NCBI GenBank assembly: GCA_037893245.1
Contig: JBAIAA010000008.1
Span: forward strand, 2,646,001-2,710,000
Length of the DNA stretch: 64,000 nucleotides
Direction: 5' to 3'
Source of the DNA: Crossaster papposus
Taxonomy: Eukaryota > Echinodermata > Asteroidea > Velatida > Solasteridae
Within the stretch, counting starts at the first letter, position 1; each line of letters starts with the position of its first letter. A program made the position numbers and the translations under genes. Under the pieces are notes generated by a model that searched no databases, was not told the origin of the DNA, and saw nothing but the letters and a program-made list of their open reading frames with translations. Shown piece after piece: positions 48,416-57,455 of this stretch.

Positions 48416-49662
48416 ATGAATACCACAATTGATGTTGCCCCAGAATGTAAGAGTCTTCTTAAGCTCGCCGCAAAGAAACTGAAAGGCCATGATCGCAGGT
48501 TGTTTGTGGCTGAGGTGGCTGAAACACTCTGCTATGGCAGCCCCCGTCTCACTGAAACTGAGTTTGGTTTTGGTTTTGGTTTTGGTTTTGGTTTTGGTCG
48601 TCATACCGTAGAACTGGGTATGCATGAAAAATGCACAGGGATGATCTGTTACGGAAACTATGCTTCATCCGGGAAGCGAAAGAGTGAAGATGTCTCGCCA
48701 CAATTGGCAGAGGATATTCGCTGCCTTGTAGAACCGGAAAGTCAGGCAGACCCTCAGCTACGCAATACGTTTGCCTATACACGGGTGACAGCAAAAAGTG
48801 TACGGCAGAAACTGATAGAAGAAAAAGACTGGGATAACGATTCCCTTCCTCAAGTGCGCACTATCAATAATATCTTGCATCGTTTGGGATACAAGCTGCG
48901 TAAGGTTGAAAAAACAAAGCCTGAAAAAAAATTCCGGAAACCGATGCCAGCTTTGCCAATATCCGCAGAGTCAGGGAAGAGGCCGACCAAAGAAAACATG
49001 TCTTACAACTCAGCATAGACTGCAAAGCAACGGTCAATCTCGGAGATTTTTCTCGGGGTGGAAAAGATAGAGGTTCCTCAGCCGTCAAGGCGCTGGATCA
49101 TGATATGGCGAAAAAAGACAAAATGATTCCTTTTGGTATTCTGAATCTGGACAATGACCAACTCAGCGTATTTTACGGGGTCTCTTATAAAACCAGTGAC
49201 TTTATCTGTGATGCTCTGGAGCAGTGGTGGTCGGACATTAAAGAAAGCTATCAGCATATAGATGAGCTGGTTATCTACGCGGACAACGGCCCAGAAAACA
49301 ACAGCCATAGAACCCAGTTTTTTTTCAGAATGGTCATGTTTGCTCAGGCAACAGGGTTAAAAATTCACCTTGTTTACTACCCTCCTTATCACAGCAAGTA
49401 CAATCCCATTGAAAGGTCTTGGGCATTTCTGGAGGATCACTGGGGTGGAGCTTTATTGAATACAGCAACAGCGGTTATTGAGTGGACAAAAAGCATGACG
49501 TGGAGATGCATCAATCCTATTGTTGCACTATTGGATAGAACCTATGAAAAGGGTGTAAAGCTCTGTAAATCTGGGTTAGCAAAAATTAATCCTTATATTC
49601 TACGTAACCCAGAGCTGAAAAAATGGAACGTTATGATCGTTCCAAAACTGGTAACTTCTTAA
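48416..49662 (+). CDS. ISAzo13-family transposase in two frames, joined at an A8 run
   Basis: Frame one runs 48416-49018 (DNA-binding half, with an FGFGFG repeat) and frame two is open from before 48980 to 49662 (catalytic half: KATVNLGDFSRGG, YADNGPENNSHRTQ, YYPPYHSKYNPIERSW). A one-base backward shift at the run of eight A (48924-48931) would join them. Copy 1 has the same run and the same phase change, so programmed -1 frameshifting is more likely than chance decay. The first Asp block appears to lie in the frame-two part. Confidence 0.75.
48562..48597 (+). repeat. GGTTTT hexanucleotide repeat inside the transposase gene
   Basis: Five tandem GGTTTT units where copy 1 has one. It adds eight residues (alternating Phe-Gly) without changing frame. 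It is a length-variable microsatellite. Confidence 0.9.
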
Positions 49663-49675
49663 TTGCTGCTTCCCT

Positions 49676-50165
49676 AAGCCCTGCTATTATGGCCATGCGG
49701 TTTTGGAAGAATCTGAGCAGATCTTGCCATTGCTGATGAAAAAGCAAACATGACTGACCAAGTGGTATCTGTAAAGTGATGCGGCTCTGGTAGTTTTCCT
49801 TCTGGCAGGTTTTCATATGATTTTAACCTATAACGCGTTACTAGATCGAGTCGGTGCCACTCCTCTTTCGAATAATAACTTTTGTCCTCAACAATCGTTC
49901 TAGGCAACATACCCTTAATATCACCTAACTTAGGCTCAGCGTGTTCATTATCTCCGTCAATGACCAAAAAGCATGGAATATCAGGCATGAACGTGACAAT
50001 TAATGTACTCCCTTCTGACTTACCCTCTCCGAGAAAAGCAACATGATTCAAGTCACCTACTGCATTGGCCGTTTGCGGCTTTAGTATTGGTAAAAAAATC
50101 AGTAAAGCAAATAGGAAAATACTTCCTAAGCTTATCATTTTACTGCGCGTAGGTAGCTTTTTCAC
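49676..50165 (-). pseudogene. hypothetical secreted or membrane-anchored protein, 3' end cut by an IS
   Basis: From MKKLPTRSKMISLGSIFLFALLIFLPILKPQTANA, an N-terminal hydrophobic segment (about 12-30) with a possible signal-peptidase site after TANA. The mature part has DLNHVAFLGEGKSEGSTLIVTFMPDIPCFLVIDGD, then a charged region. The frame runs to the ISAzo13 edge and its stop is IS-derived, so the C-terminus is lost. No family recognised. The 230 bases upstream (50166-50395) are AT-rich and hold no gene I can support. Confidence 0.5.
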
Positions 50166-50395
50166 AACCCGACATCCTAATTATTTTTTATCAAAAAACA
50201 TTGGACGGCAATTTATAAAATAACCTTATCCAACAGATAGTAAATTTCTTTAAGATGATAGAGTTAAGACTATAAAAGAGAGTTTTTCAAATTGGACTTG
50301 AAAAATACTGGCAAATAAAAAATCATAAACAATTGTTGGACTATTTATAAATAGAGTGCCACTCTGCATGTGTTATTCACATGCAGAGTAGACGA

Positions 50396-51475
50396 TTATT
50401 TAAGCAAAGACTGAATCATTGCATGCAAAAAGCGGGTCGCTTCGCCACCGGTGGCTGCACGATGGTCAAACGTTAATGATAACGGCATGACGCGATGGCT
50501 GGCTGGCTTCCCTTCTACGCTCACAATCTGCTCCCGTAATTTACCCACACCCACAATGCACACCATAGGTGGCACAACAATGGGTGTCGCATAGCTACCG
50601 GCAAAGACACCAAAATTACTCAAGGTAATAGAAGCCCCTTGTAAATCGGCCGGTGGAATCGAACGATTATTAACGCCTTCACGCAATGCATTAATTTTAG
50701 TGCGAAGCGCATTGCTATTCAGGTTCTCTGCTTCCCAGATAACGGGGACAAAAAGCCCGTCTTTACTGTCAACCGCTAAACCAAGGTTGACCTGCTGATG
50801 CATTTCCCGACTCATACTGACCCCATCAAACCAGGCATTGAGGGCAGGTTCTTCTTTACAGGCAGTGACAATGGCCTGAATCAGCCTGACGGTAATATCT
50901 TCTTTTTCAGCCCAATGATGAATATCCGCATCATCAAACAATGTCACAGGCACCACGGCTGCATGGGATTCAGCCATGGTGCGTGCCATGTGTTTGCGCA
51001 CCCCCTTTAACGGCTCAGGATTTTGCAATGCGTAGGCCTTAACCGCACTGTGTGATTTACCGTGGGGCAGGGATTCCAAATTGACATGGTATTTATCCGC
51101 CAGTGTCGCTAAGCCCTGAGGGTTCGATGCGCCATGTTCAGCACCCGAATCGGGGGCAGCACCAATAAAGAAATTGTCCTCCTCCTGAGCCCCTTCTTTT
51201 TCTTCAACCAACTTACCCACAACAGTGCCGGTATCGGCATTATCCGAAACAAACTCAATCAGCGGTGCACCGGTGAGAATCGTATCGCCGGGCTTCCCGC
51301 ATAAACGCGCCACTGTACCTGTCACCGGTGAGGGTACCTCTACCACTGCCTTGGCAGTTTCAACAGACACCATCACTTCGTCTTCTTTAATCGCATCGCC
51401 TTCTTTTACATGCCATTTCACAATATCGGCTTCTGGAATACCTTCACCTAAGTCTGGCAAATAAAAAATCGTCAT
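50396..51475 (-). CDS. bkdB: branched-chain 2-oxoacid dehydrogenase E2 (lipoyl acyltransferase)
   Basis: The 359-residue E2 core of the keto-acid dehydrogenase. The lipoyl domain covers residues 1-78, with the lipoyl-Lys in SVETAKAVVEVPSP (about 42). The middle region (about 115-150) is a poorly conserved E1/E3-binding domain. The catalytic acyltransferase domain follows from about 155 to the active-site block SLTFDHRAATGGEATRF. That block keeps the His but has Thr where many E2 proteins have Asp, a variant I have seen in related enzymes. At 359 residues it is shorter than usual because of compact linkers. It is the last gene of the ldh-bkd cluster; no E3 gene follows. Confidence 0.9.
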   Translation of the reverse strand: MTIFYLPDLGEGIPEADIVKWHVKEGDAIKEDEVMVSVETAKAVVEVPSPVTGTVARLCGKPGDTILTGAPLIEFVSDNADTGTVVGKLVEEKEGAQEEDNFFIGAAPDSGAEHGASNPQGLATLADKYHVNLESLPHGKSHSAVKAYALQNPEPLKGVRKHMARTMAESHAAVVPVTLFDDADIHHWAEKEDITVRLIQAIVTACKEEPALNAWFDGVSMSREMHQQVNLGLAVDSKDGLFVPVIWEAENLNSNALRTKINALREGVNNRSIPPADLQGASITLSNFGVFAGSYATPIVVPPMVCIVGVGKLREQIVSVEGKPASHRVMPLSLTFDHRAATGGEATRFLHAMIQSLLK

Positions 51476-52467
51476 TATACGTCTCCCGAAAAAGCAAGGA
51501 CTTTGATAGCGGCTTTTACAATATCATCGGTACCCGGAATAAAATGATCTTCCATCCGGTAATAGGGCATTGTTGTATCAAACCCTGTGACACGCTCAAC
51601 AGGCGCATGCAGTTCTGTAAACGCACATTCATTCAACTGCGCAACAATCTCAGCCCCAACACCAAAGCTTTTACAGGCTTCATGCACAATCACACACCGA
51701 CCGGTTTTACGTACTGAGGTCAGAATGGTCGCCATATCTAAGGGTTTAATCGTGGCAACATCGATGACTTCCGCTGAAATGCTGTGGATTTCAAGCTCTT
51801 TCGCCGCTGCCAACGTTTCCTTGACTGAGGCACCCCAGCTGATCAAAGTAATATCGTGCCCTTCCTTCAGGGTAAAGCAGGTATCCAGAGGCAGAACAGG
51901 CGTAGAGGCATCCACCACTTGCTTGACCGCACGATAGATACGTTTTGGCTCCAAAAAAATCACCGGATCCGGTTCTTTAATCGCTGAAAGTAACAGGCCG
52001 TAAGCTCTGACGGGTGATGAAGGAATCACAACACGCAAGCCAGGGATATGGGCAAACAAGGCTTCGGTACTTTCTGAGTGGTGTTCTGGTGCGTGAATAC
52101 CGCCACCAAAAGGCGCACGTAACACCATCGGACAGGATAAACGTCCCCGGGTACGGTTACGCATACGCGCCGCATGGCAAATCAGCTGCTCCATCGCAGG
52201 AAAAATAAACCCCATAAACTGGATTTCAGCCACAGGCTTTAATCCCTGTGTAGCCATGCCCACCGTGATACCCGCAATCATGGTTTCTGCCAATGGGGTA
52301 TCCATCACCCGCTTGAGCCCATACTTGTCTCTCAACCCCTGAGTCGCTCGAAACACGCCACCATTGGTACCAATATCTTCACCCAGCAAAACGACATCAG
52401 GGTCTTTTTTCATGGCATGATCAAGGGCCAGGTTGACAGCTTCTACCATCGTAATTCGATCAGGCAT
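51475..52467 (-). CDS. bkdA2: branched-chain 2-oxoacid dehydrogenase E1 beta
   Basis: A 330-residue transketolase-like beta subunit. ITMVEAVNLALDHAMKKDPDVVLLGEDIG at the start carries the conserved Glu that activates thiamine diphosphate; GIHAPEHHSESTEALFAHIPGLRVVIPSSP follows and a C-terminal transketolase domain includes HEACKSFGVGAEI. It forms the heterotetramer with E1 alpha that decarboxylates keto acids of valine, leucine and isoleucine. It overlaps E1 alpha by 8 bases and E2 by one. Confidence 0.94.
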   Translation of the reverse strand: MPDRITMVEAVNLALDHAMKKDPDVVLLGEDIGTNGGVFRATQGLRDKYGLKRVMDTPLAETMIAGITVGMATQGLKPVAEIQFMGFIFPAMEQLICHAARMRNRTRGRLSCPMVLRAPFGGGIHAPEHHSESTEALFAHIPGLRVVIPSSPVRAYGLLLSAIKEPDPVIFLEPKRIYRAVKQVVDASTPVLPLDTCFTLKEGHDITLISWGASVKETLAAAKELEIHSISAEVIDVATIKPLDMATILTSVRKTGRCVIVHEACKSFGVGAEIVAQLNECAFTELHAPVERVTGFDTTMPYYRMEDHFIPGTDDIVKAAIKVLAFSGDV

Positions 52468-53563
52468 GAGACGACCCTCCCTTCATTTCAGCCCTGTCCT
52501 TTGCTCGCTCAATGGCGGCCTGTTTTTGTTGTTCAAGGGAAGCAGGGATATTGGCGTATTGGTAGTCAAATAAATCAGCTATCGTCGGAAGAGGGGTTTC
52601 GGTATAGGTTTTAACGGATTTTTCTACCACTTTTTCTGCGTCAAGCTTTAAACTTTTTTCTTTTGATTCATCCCACAAACCCCGATGAAAAAGGTAATTT
52701 CGCAATCGTTTTATAGGTTCTTTTTGCCAGGCTTCATTGAGTTCTTCACCGTCTCTGTAACGGCTGGCATCATCAGCCGTCGTATGATCACCCAAACGGT
52801 ATGAAATCGCTTCAATGACCGTCGCCCCTTTACCGTTTCGAGCCCTTTCTATGGCTTCTTCCAGCACCTCGTGCAGTGCTATTACATCGTTGCCGTCCAC
52901 CTGCACAGAGGGAAGCCCTGCTGCCACACCTTTTTGAGCCAGCGTGGGAGCACCGGACTGAATCGCCCGAGGGACAGAAATGGCCCATTGATTATTATTG
53001 ATGACAAATACCACGGGCAGCTGCCAGGCACCGGCGAGATTCAATGCTTCGGGAAAATCGCCCTTTGACGTTGCACCATCGCCAAGTGCACATAAAACAA
53101 CACGGGCCTCATGACGAATTTTAAAGGCTGTAGCGATCCCAGCTGCGTGGCCTGTTTGTGTCGCAATAGGCACACAATTGGGAAAATCCTCTCGCCAGGC
53201 AGGGTTGGCACTGCCTCGTTCATCGCCACCCCAGTACAGGTAGACATCACTCATCGGTATCCCTCGTCCCATTAACCCGGGGAGGTCTCGATAATAAGGT
53301 ACCAACACATCCTCTTTTTTCAGCAGTGCCGAATACACAGTACTGATGGCTTCCTGCCCCAGACACGAGGGGTAGGTACCCATCTTTCCCGTTCGTTGCA
53401 TGGCTACCGCTTTTTGATCACCCTGACGCGCTGTTACCATATGACGGTAATAGTTTTCCAGTGTGCGACCATCTTTGGTCCAGGCAGGCAATGGCTGCAG
53501 AGCCTCACCCTCTTCATCAAGGTAACGGACAAACGGAATGCTACACGCATTATTGTCAGACAT
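52460..53563 (-). CDS. bkdA1: branched-chain 2-oxoacid dehydrogenase E1 alpha
   Basis: 367 residues from MSDNNACSIPFVRYLDEEG; this ATG has a GAGGAG ribosome site, while an earlier in-frame start lacks one. The thiamine-diphosphate motif GDGATSKGDFPEALNLAGAWQLPVVFVINNN (about 190-220) is complete. YRLGDHTTADDASRYR near 285 is the E1 alpha phosphorylation-loop region typical of branched-chain enzymes. GSANPAWREDFPNC with RDLPGLMGRG supports BCKDH rather than pyruvate dehydrogenase. It follows leucine dehydrogenase by 44 bases. Confidence 0.94.
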   Translation of the reverse strand: MSDNNACSIPFVRYLDEEGEALQPLPAWTKDGRTLENYYRHMVTARQGDQKAVAMQRTGKMGTYPSCLGQEAISTVYSALLKKEDVLVPYYRDLPGLMGRGIPMSDVYLYWGGDERGSANPAWREDFPNCVPIATQTGHAAGIATAFKIRHEARVVLCALGDGATSKGDFPEALNLAGAWQLPVVFVINNNQWAISVPRAIQSGAPTLAQKGVAAGLPSVQVDGNDVIALHEVLEEAIERARNGKGATVIEAISYRLGDHTTADDASRYRDGEELNEAWQKEPIKRLRNYLFHRGLWDESKEKSLKLDAEKVVEKSVKTYTETPLPTIADLFDYQYANIPASLEQQKQAAIERAKDRAEMKGGSSHA

Positions 53564-53607
53564 AACGGTCTCCTCGAACACAATCATTCAATCAACAGGG
53601 GTGGTTG

Positions 53608-54654
53608 TCAGGCACTCATCTGACTGGAGGTACTCTCAAAGAGAATGGCTTCCGCCATCTGATCAGCAATCAGGCTACTGGGCTCGCCACACTGCTGTTC
53701 TTTTCTGAAAATCTGCAACAGTGTTCGCTCAATACCTTCAACATGCTGATTGGCTTGTTGCACGCTCCATCCCTGGTGACCCATCGCCACAAAGATTAAA
53801 CCGCCCGCATTGATCAAATAATCGGGTGCATACAAAATATCCCGTTTTGAAAGCAGGTAGCCACACTCAGGCGTCAGTAACTGATTATTGGCAGAGCCCG
53901 CAACGGCCCGGCACTGTAATTCAGCAATGGTTTGTTCGGTTAAAATACCTCCCAACCCGCAAGGGCTGAAAATATCACAGGGTAATTTGTGAATATCACC
54001 AACACTGACCGCTTGAGCACCGTATTGCTCAACGCAGGCATTGACCCTGCCGTCATTAATATCCGCAACAATCAGAGTAGCACCTTGCTGGTGAAGCAGC
54101 TCACATAACGCATGACCCACGTTGCCAAGCCCCTGCACGGCTATTCGCATACCGGATAGCTTATCGGGAAGGTCTGAGCAGGATTTCAGGCAGGCCTGGA
54201 TACCAAAAAAAATCCCCTTAGCAGTGTAGGGGGCAGGGTTACCACAGGCTGATGTGCAGGTGACGTTTCGGCTTTGTCGTGCAATGACGTCCATATCCTC
54301 AATCGTAGAGCCACTGTCCATGGCGGTAATGTAGCGACCGCCCAGCTCGTCAACAAAGCGCCCAAACGCTGTAAATATTTTTTCACGGGAATAAGAACCT
54401 TCCGGCTCCATAATAACGGCTTTACCACCGCCAAGATTAAGCCCGGCGAGCGCTGCTTTGTAGCTCATCCCTTTGGCTAGACGAATGGCATCCGTAATGG
54501 CCGCCTGAGAAGAACTGTAGGGAATGATGCGACAACCACCGAGAGCTGGGCCGCGAAGGGTACTATGAATAGCAATAATGGATTGCAGGCCACTGTCTTC
54601 ATCATACTTAAAATGAAGATCATTAACCCGGGCCTCTGTTATCTGTCTGAACAT
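53608..54654 (-). CDS. ldh: leucine (branched-chain amino acid) dehydrogenase
   Basis: 348 residues of the Glu/Leu/Phe/Val dehydrogenase family. It deaminates leucine, valine or isoleucine with NAD to the 2-oxo acid used by the Bkd complex. Motifs: GPALGGCRIIPY, MSYKAALAGLNLGGGKAVIM (catalytic Lys, about 67-86), DSGSTIEDMDVIA and the Rossmann motif VQGLGNVGHALCELL (about 169). It is the first gene of the cluster and sets up a complete amino-acid-to-acyl-CoA route. An alternative is a phenylalanine dehydrogenase, less likely beside bkd. Confidence 0.9.
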   Translation of the reverse strand: MFRQITEARVNDLHFKYDEDSGLQSIIAIHSTLRGPALGGCRIIPYSSSQAAITDAIRLAKGMSYKAALAGLNLGGGKAVIMEPEGSYSREKIFTAFGRFVDELGGRYITAMDSGSTIEDMDVIARQSRNVTCTSACGNPAPYTAKGIFFGIQACLKSCSDLPDKLSGMRIAVQGLGNVGHALCELLHQQGATLIVADINDGRVNACVEQYGAQAVSVGDIHKLPCDIFSPCGLGGILTEQTIAELQCRAVAGSANNQLLTPECGYLLSKRDILYAPDYLINAGGLIFVAMGHQGWSVQQANQHVEGIERTLLQIFRKEQQCGEPSSLIADQMAEAILFESTSSQMSA

Positions 54655-55010
54655 ATCGGGATCCTCCGAGTGGTTCAGGAATTTTGGGCTCGATATACTC
54701 TTTTATTTTTAGGGTTATGTGCCGATAGAGTATAGCTACGAGACACAAATCCAAAAATGACAACGGTAAAACAGAGTATTTTTTTTCAGCAAGAGAGGTT
54801 ATCTCTTCCTGAATTACAAGATATGTTGCATATTGTTGTCAAGTGATTGTTTTTGTGACTTGGTTTTTAAAGAGAAAACTGGTTATCTTGTTGGCTAAGT
54901 ACAGCAAGAAAACGTTAGAAGTGATCTTAAACGTCTATACCTAGTGTAGGATAGTAAGAAACGGCTGATAAAATGCTGCTTTTGTGCGACGAATAACCGG
55001 ATTATTTAAC
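54655..55010. other. intergenic region upstream of ldh-bkd
   Basis: 356 bases, AT-rich, no supported gene. It should contain the ldh promoter and possibly Lrp sites but I could not fix any. It ends at an IS701-like element. Confidence 0.6.
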
Positions 55011-56127
55011 TAGAACTTACGCATTGACAGACATCCAAAAAAATTGCTAGATCAGCAAAAAAACAGTGGATGTCGTCGTGCGTAGAAAAATAACAAAACC
55101 AACAACAGCCAAGTGCGACCTCCCGAAGTATACGGGGTTTCTACTCTGTGAACCCAAATCAGCCACCTGTACCCGTCTTAGCGAATTGAGTGATATATCG
55201 CATGACAGTGTTAACCGCTTTCTCCAACGTGAAAACTTTGCTCCTGAAGATCTTTTTCTAGAAGCATCAGCAAGGCTTATTCTTGAAGGTGGGACGCTAT
55301 CGGTTGATGATACGGTGCTGGATAAACCTTATACCCATTACACGGCTTTAGTCGGTCATTACTACTCAGGAAAGCACCACAAAACCGTCAAGGGTATTAA
55401 TCTCATCACGCTTTATTACACGGACATCAAAGGCTACAACTTGCCCGTTAATTTCCGTATTTACAATCCAGCCGATGGCAAAACTAAAAATGACTACTTT
55501 GTCGATATGCTGAAAGAAGTACTGGCATGGGGACTCGAACCTGCATGTGTTACCGGTGACTCTTGGTATAGCAGTATTGGAAACCTCAAAGCTGTGAAAA
55601 ACAATGGTTTGGGTTTTATGTTCGCTGTTAAAAGCAACCGTACTGTCTCTGTGCAAAAGGGTAACTACCAACAGGTGCAGAGCCTGGAGATTCCCGAAGA
55701 AGGAAAAACTGTATGGCTACGTAACTTTGGTCATGTACGACTCTACCGGACGCGACTCAAAAACGAGCTGCGCCATTACGTTGTTTACACTCCTCATGTC
55801 GGAGCAGATCTATCTCCACGATCTGATTTTGATCAGCTGCACCAACATCATTGGGCGATCGAAGAGTATCACCGGGCATTAAAGCAACTCTGCAACATCG
55901 AGCGTTTTCAGGTGAGAGGGGAGCGACAGGTCCGGAATTATATTTTTGCGGCTATCTTTGGCTATACCTGTCTTCAGGCGATGAAAGTATCAGGGTCACT
56001 CAGAAGCGTCTATAGCGTCAGGAAAGACGCCCTCAAAGCAGCTACCTGGGATTTCATAAAAAGCTTCTCCGAGGGGAAGGCATGGTTGAGGCCATTGTTT
56101 GCCGGACCTGTCAATGCGTAAATTCTA
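55011..56127 (+). mobile_element. IS701-like element copy 5, 1117 bp
   Basis: Complete, target duplication TTAAC (55006-55010 and 56128-56132). The right terminus has one change (AAATTCTA for AAGTTCTA). Confidence 0.96.
55066..56121 (+). CDS. IS701-like transposase
   Basis: 351 residues, intact, with a few C-terminal substitutions (for example Tyr for His near 292, Ala for Glu near 325, Leu for Phe near 345). Catalytic blocks unchanged. Confidence 0.93.
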   Translation: MDVVVRRKITKPTTAKCDLPKYTGFLLCEPKSATCTRLSELSDISHDSVNRFLQRENFAPEDLFLEASARLILEGGTLSVDDTVLDKPYTHYTALVGHYYSGKHHKTVKGINLITLYYTDIKGYNLPVNFRIYNPADGKTKNDYFVDMLKEVLAWGLEPACVTGDSWYSSIGNLKAVKNNGLGFMFAVKSNRTVSVQKGNYQQVQSLEIPEEGKTVWLRNFGHVRLYRTRLKNELRHYVVYTPHVGADLSPRSDFDQLHQHHWAIEEYHRALKQLCNIERFQVRGERQVRNYIFAAIFGYTCLQAMKVSGSLRSVYSVRKDALKAATWDFIKSFSEGKAWLRPLFAGPVNA

Positions 56128-56235
56128 TTAACGTACAAAGTCGTTTTTTAGACCAAGTTATTGTATTTGCAATAATGGCTTGACGATAAGACTGCTTCTA
56201 CAACAACTAACAATAAGCATTGAGAGGAAACGGCT

Positions 56236-56595
56236 ATGGACAGTTGCGTACAGGAAAAACGCCGGTTCCCCCGTAAACAGCTGGACCAACCAGCTGAGGT
56301 TATCGATAACGATACAGGCATCACCATTGGCATGCTGAAAGATGTATCAAAAGGCGGGTTTCGCCTGGTGACCTCACGGGGCATAAGGCCATCAGAAATA
56401 AGAAATGTCACTCTGGTGCTTCCAGGCCCCCAGTCAGGGTCTCACAAAGTGTCAGCGACAGCCCAGTGTGTCTGGTGCCAGGGGCTTAATGAAAAAAAGC
56501 AATACACAGCGGGCTTCGCGTTATCGGACATCCAGGAGCAGGATGCCGTAGCACTGAACTATTTTATTCGGGATTATAACGTTACCGGCCAATAA
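56236..56595 (+). CDS. PilZ-domain protein
   Basis: A 119-residue single-domain protein. EKRRFPRKQLDQPAEV (about 6-21) supplies the RxxxR c-di-GMP-binding motif and DVSKGGFRLVTSRG (about 36-49) the D/NxSxxG motif. Single PilZ proteins bind cyclic di-GMP and act on motility, attachment or polysaccharide secretion machinery. GAGAGGAAA precedes the ATG. It is convergent with the Lrp-type regulator, 6 bases apart. The partner cannot be told. Confidence 0.88.
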   Translation: MDSCVQEKRRFPRKQLDQPAEVIDNDTGITIGMLKDVSKGGFRLVTSRGIRPSEIRNVTLVLPGPQSGSHKVSATAQCVWCQGLNEKKQYTAGFALSDIQEQDAVALNYFIRDYNVTGQ

Positions 56596-56601
56596 GCCGG
56601 T

Positions 56602-57090
56602 TTACTCCGGTATTGGCAAGCTCATCGTTTCTTTCAACTCATCCATCACAATATAACTTTTTGCATCCCTGACACCCGGCAACTTTAACAAGATGTCGGA
56701 CAGGAGTTCCCGATAGGACGCCATCTCTGAAATCCTCGCTTTGATCAAATAGTCAAAATGACCAGACACCAAATGACACTCAAGGACGTTCGGTAACTCT
56801 GCAACAGCGTTACGGAAATCATCAAAAATCTCGGCTGACTTGGTATAAAGACTGATTTCTACAAAAACCAGTAACCCCGCCTGTAAGCACGTTGGATTCA
56901 ACCGGGCACTGTAACCAAGAATAATACCCTCTCGCTCCAACCGCTTAACACGCTCCATGCAGGGGGTTGTACTAAGCCCTACTCTGTCAGCCAGATCCAC
57001 ATAGGAGATACGACCATTCTCCTGTAGCACTCGCAAAATCCTACGATCAATCCGGTCCAGTTGGCGTACAATTTCTTTTCGACTTCTCAT
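56602..57090 (-). CDS. Lrp/AsnC-family transcriptional regulator
   Basis: About 162 residues from MRSRKEIVRQLDRIDRRILRVLQ; an in-frame ATG 60 bases upstream is less likely. The N-terminal winged helix-turn-helix is SYVDLADRVGLSTTPCMERVKRLEREGII. The C-terminal RAM domain (from about 70) contains VFVEISLYTKSAEIFDDFRNAVAELPNVLECHLVSGHFDYLIKA. Lrp-type BkdR regulators control bkd operons in Pseudomonas. Its position 2 kb from ldh-bkd suggests, but does not prove, that it responds to branched-chain amino acids. Confidence 0.9.
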   Translation of the reverse strand: MRSRKEIVRQLDRIDRRILRVLQENGRISYVDLADRVGLSTTPCMERVKRLEREGIILGYSARLNPTCLQAGLLVFVEISLYTKSAEIFDDFRNAVAELPNVLECHLVSGHFDYLIKARISEMASYRELLSDILLKLPGVRDAKSYIVMDELKETMSLPIPE

Positions 57091-57455
57091 GGTGTATACA
57101 ACATCGCAATGTTCGTCAGTGGCTTTGCACCCTGCTGTAGAGGCCTGCAAGTAGTCGCCATCAGTATTGACCTTGTGAAGGCTTTTTGCAGAAGCCTGTG
57201 ATCAGCCCCTTAACGAGATGAATGCAGGGTGCTCAAGGTCTCGAGAGGAAAGGAATCAACCTCTTATTGCCCAAGGCAGCAACTCATTGTCTGAATGATA
57301 GCCTTTGGGAAGTCGAGGGTAGGTTACATAGCACCATTCTTCAAGTCAGAAGCAGTGAAGATCCTGCAATTGACTCCCTCAGCACCACCCATTCAGCACT
57401 TTATCACTAACCGGCGAGAAAAAATGGCGTCATTCCCTGTATTTTTTGTATTGTG
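57091..57455. other. intergenic region between the Lrp-type gene and the composite transposon
   Basis: About 365 bases with no gene I can support and no recognised regulatory motif. Before the transposon inserted it would have joined directly to the region upstream of potG at 61885. Confidence 0.55.

Larger units (their letters stand above)
48350..49675 (+). mobile_element. ISAzo13-like element copy 2, 1326 bp
   Basis: Ends AGGGGAGTGGCA and TGCTGCTTCCCT are imperfect inverted repeats, next to TA dinucleotides on both sides. It is uninterrupted, unlike copy 1. It truncates a secreted-protein gene on its right. Confidence 0.85.

Noticed and set aside
48562..48597. Possible CRISPR or clustered repeat
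   Set aside because: Units are 6 bases with no spacers and lie in frame inside a transposase gene; it is a microsatellite. No CRISPR array was seen anywhere in the window.
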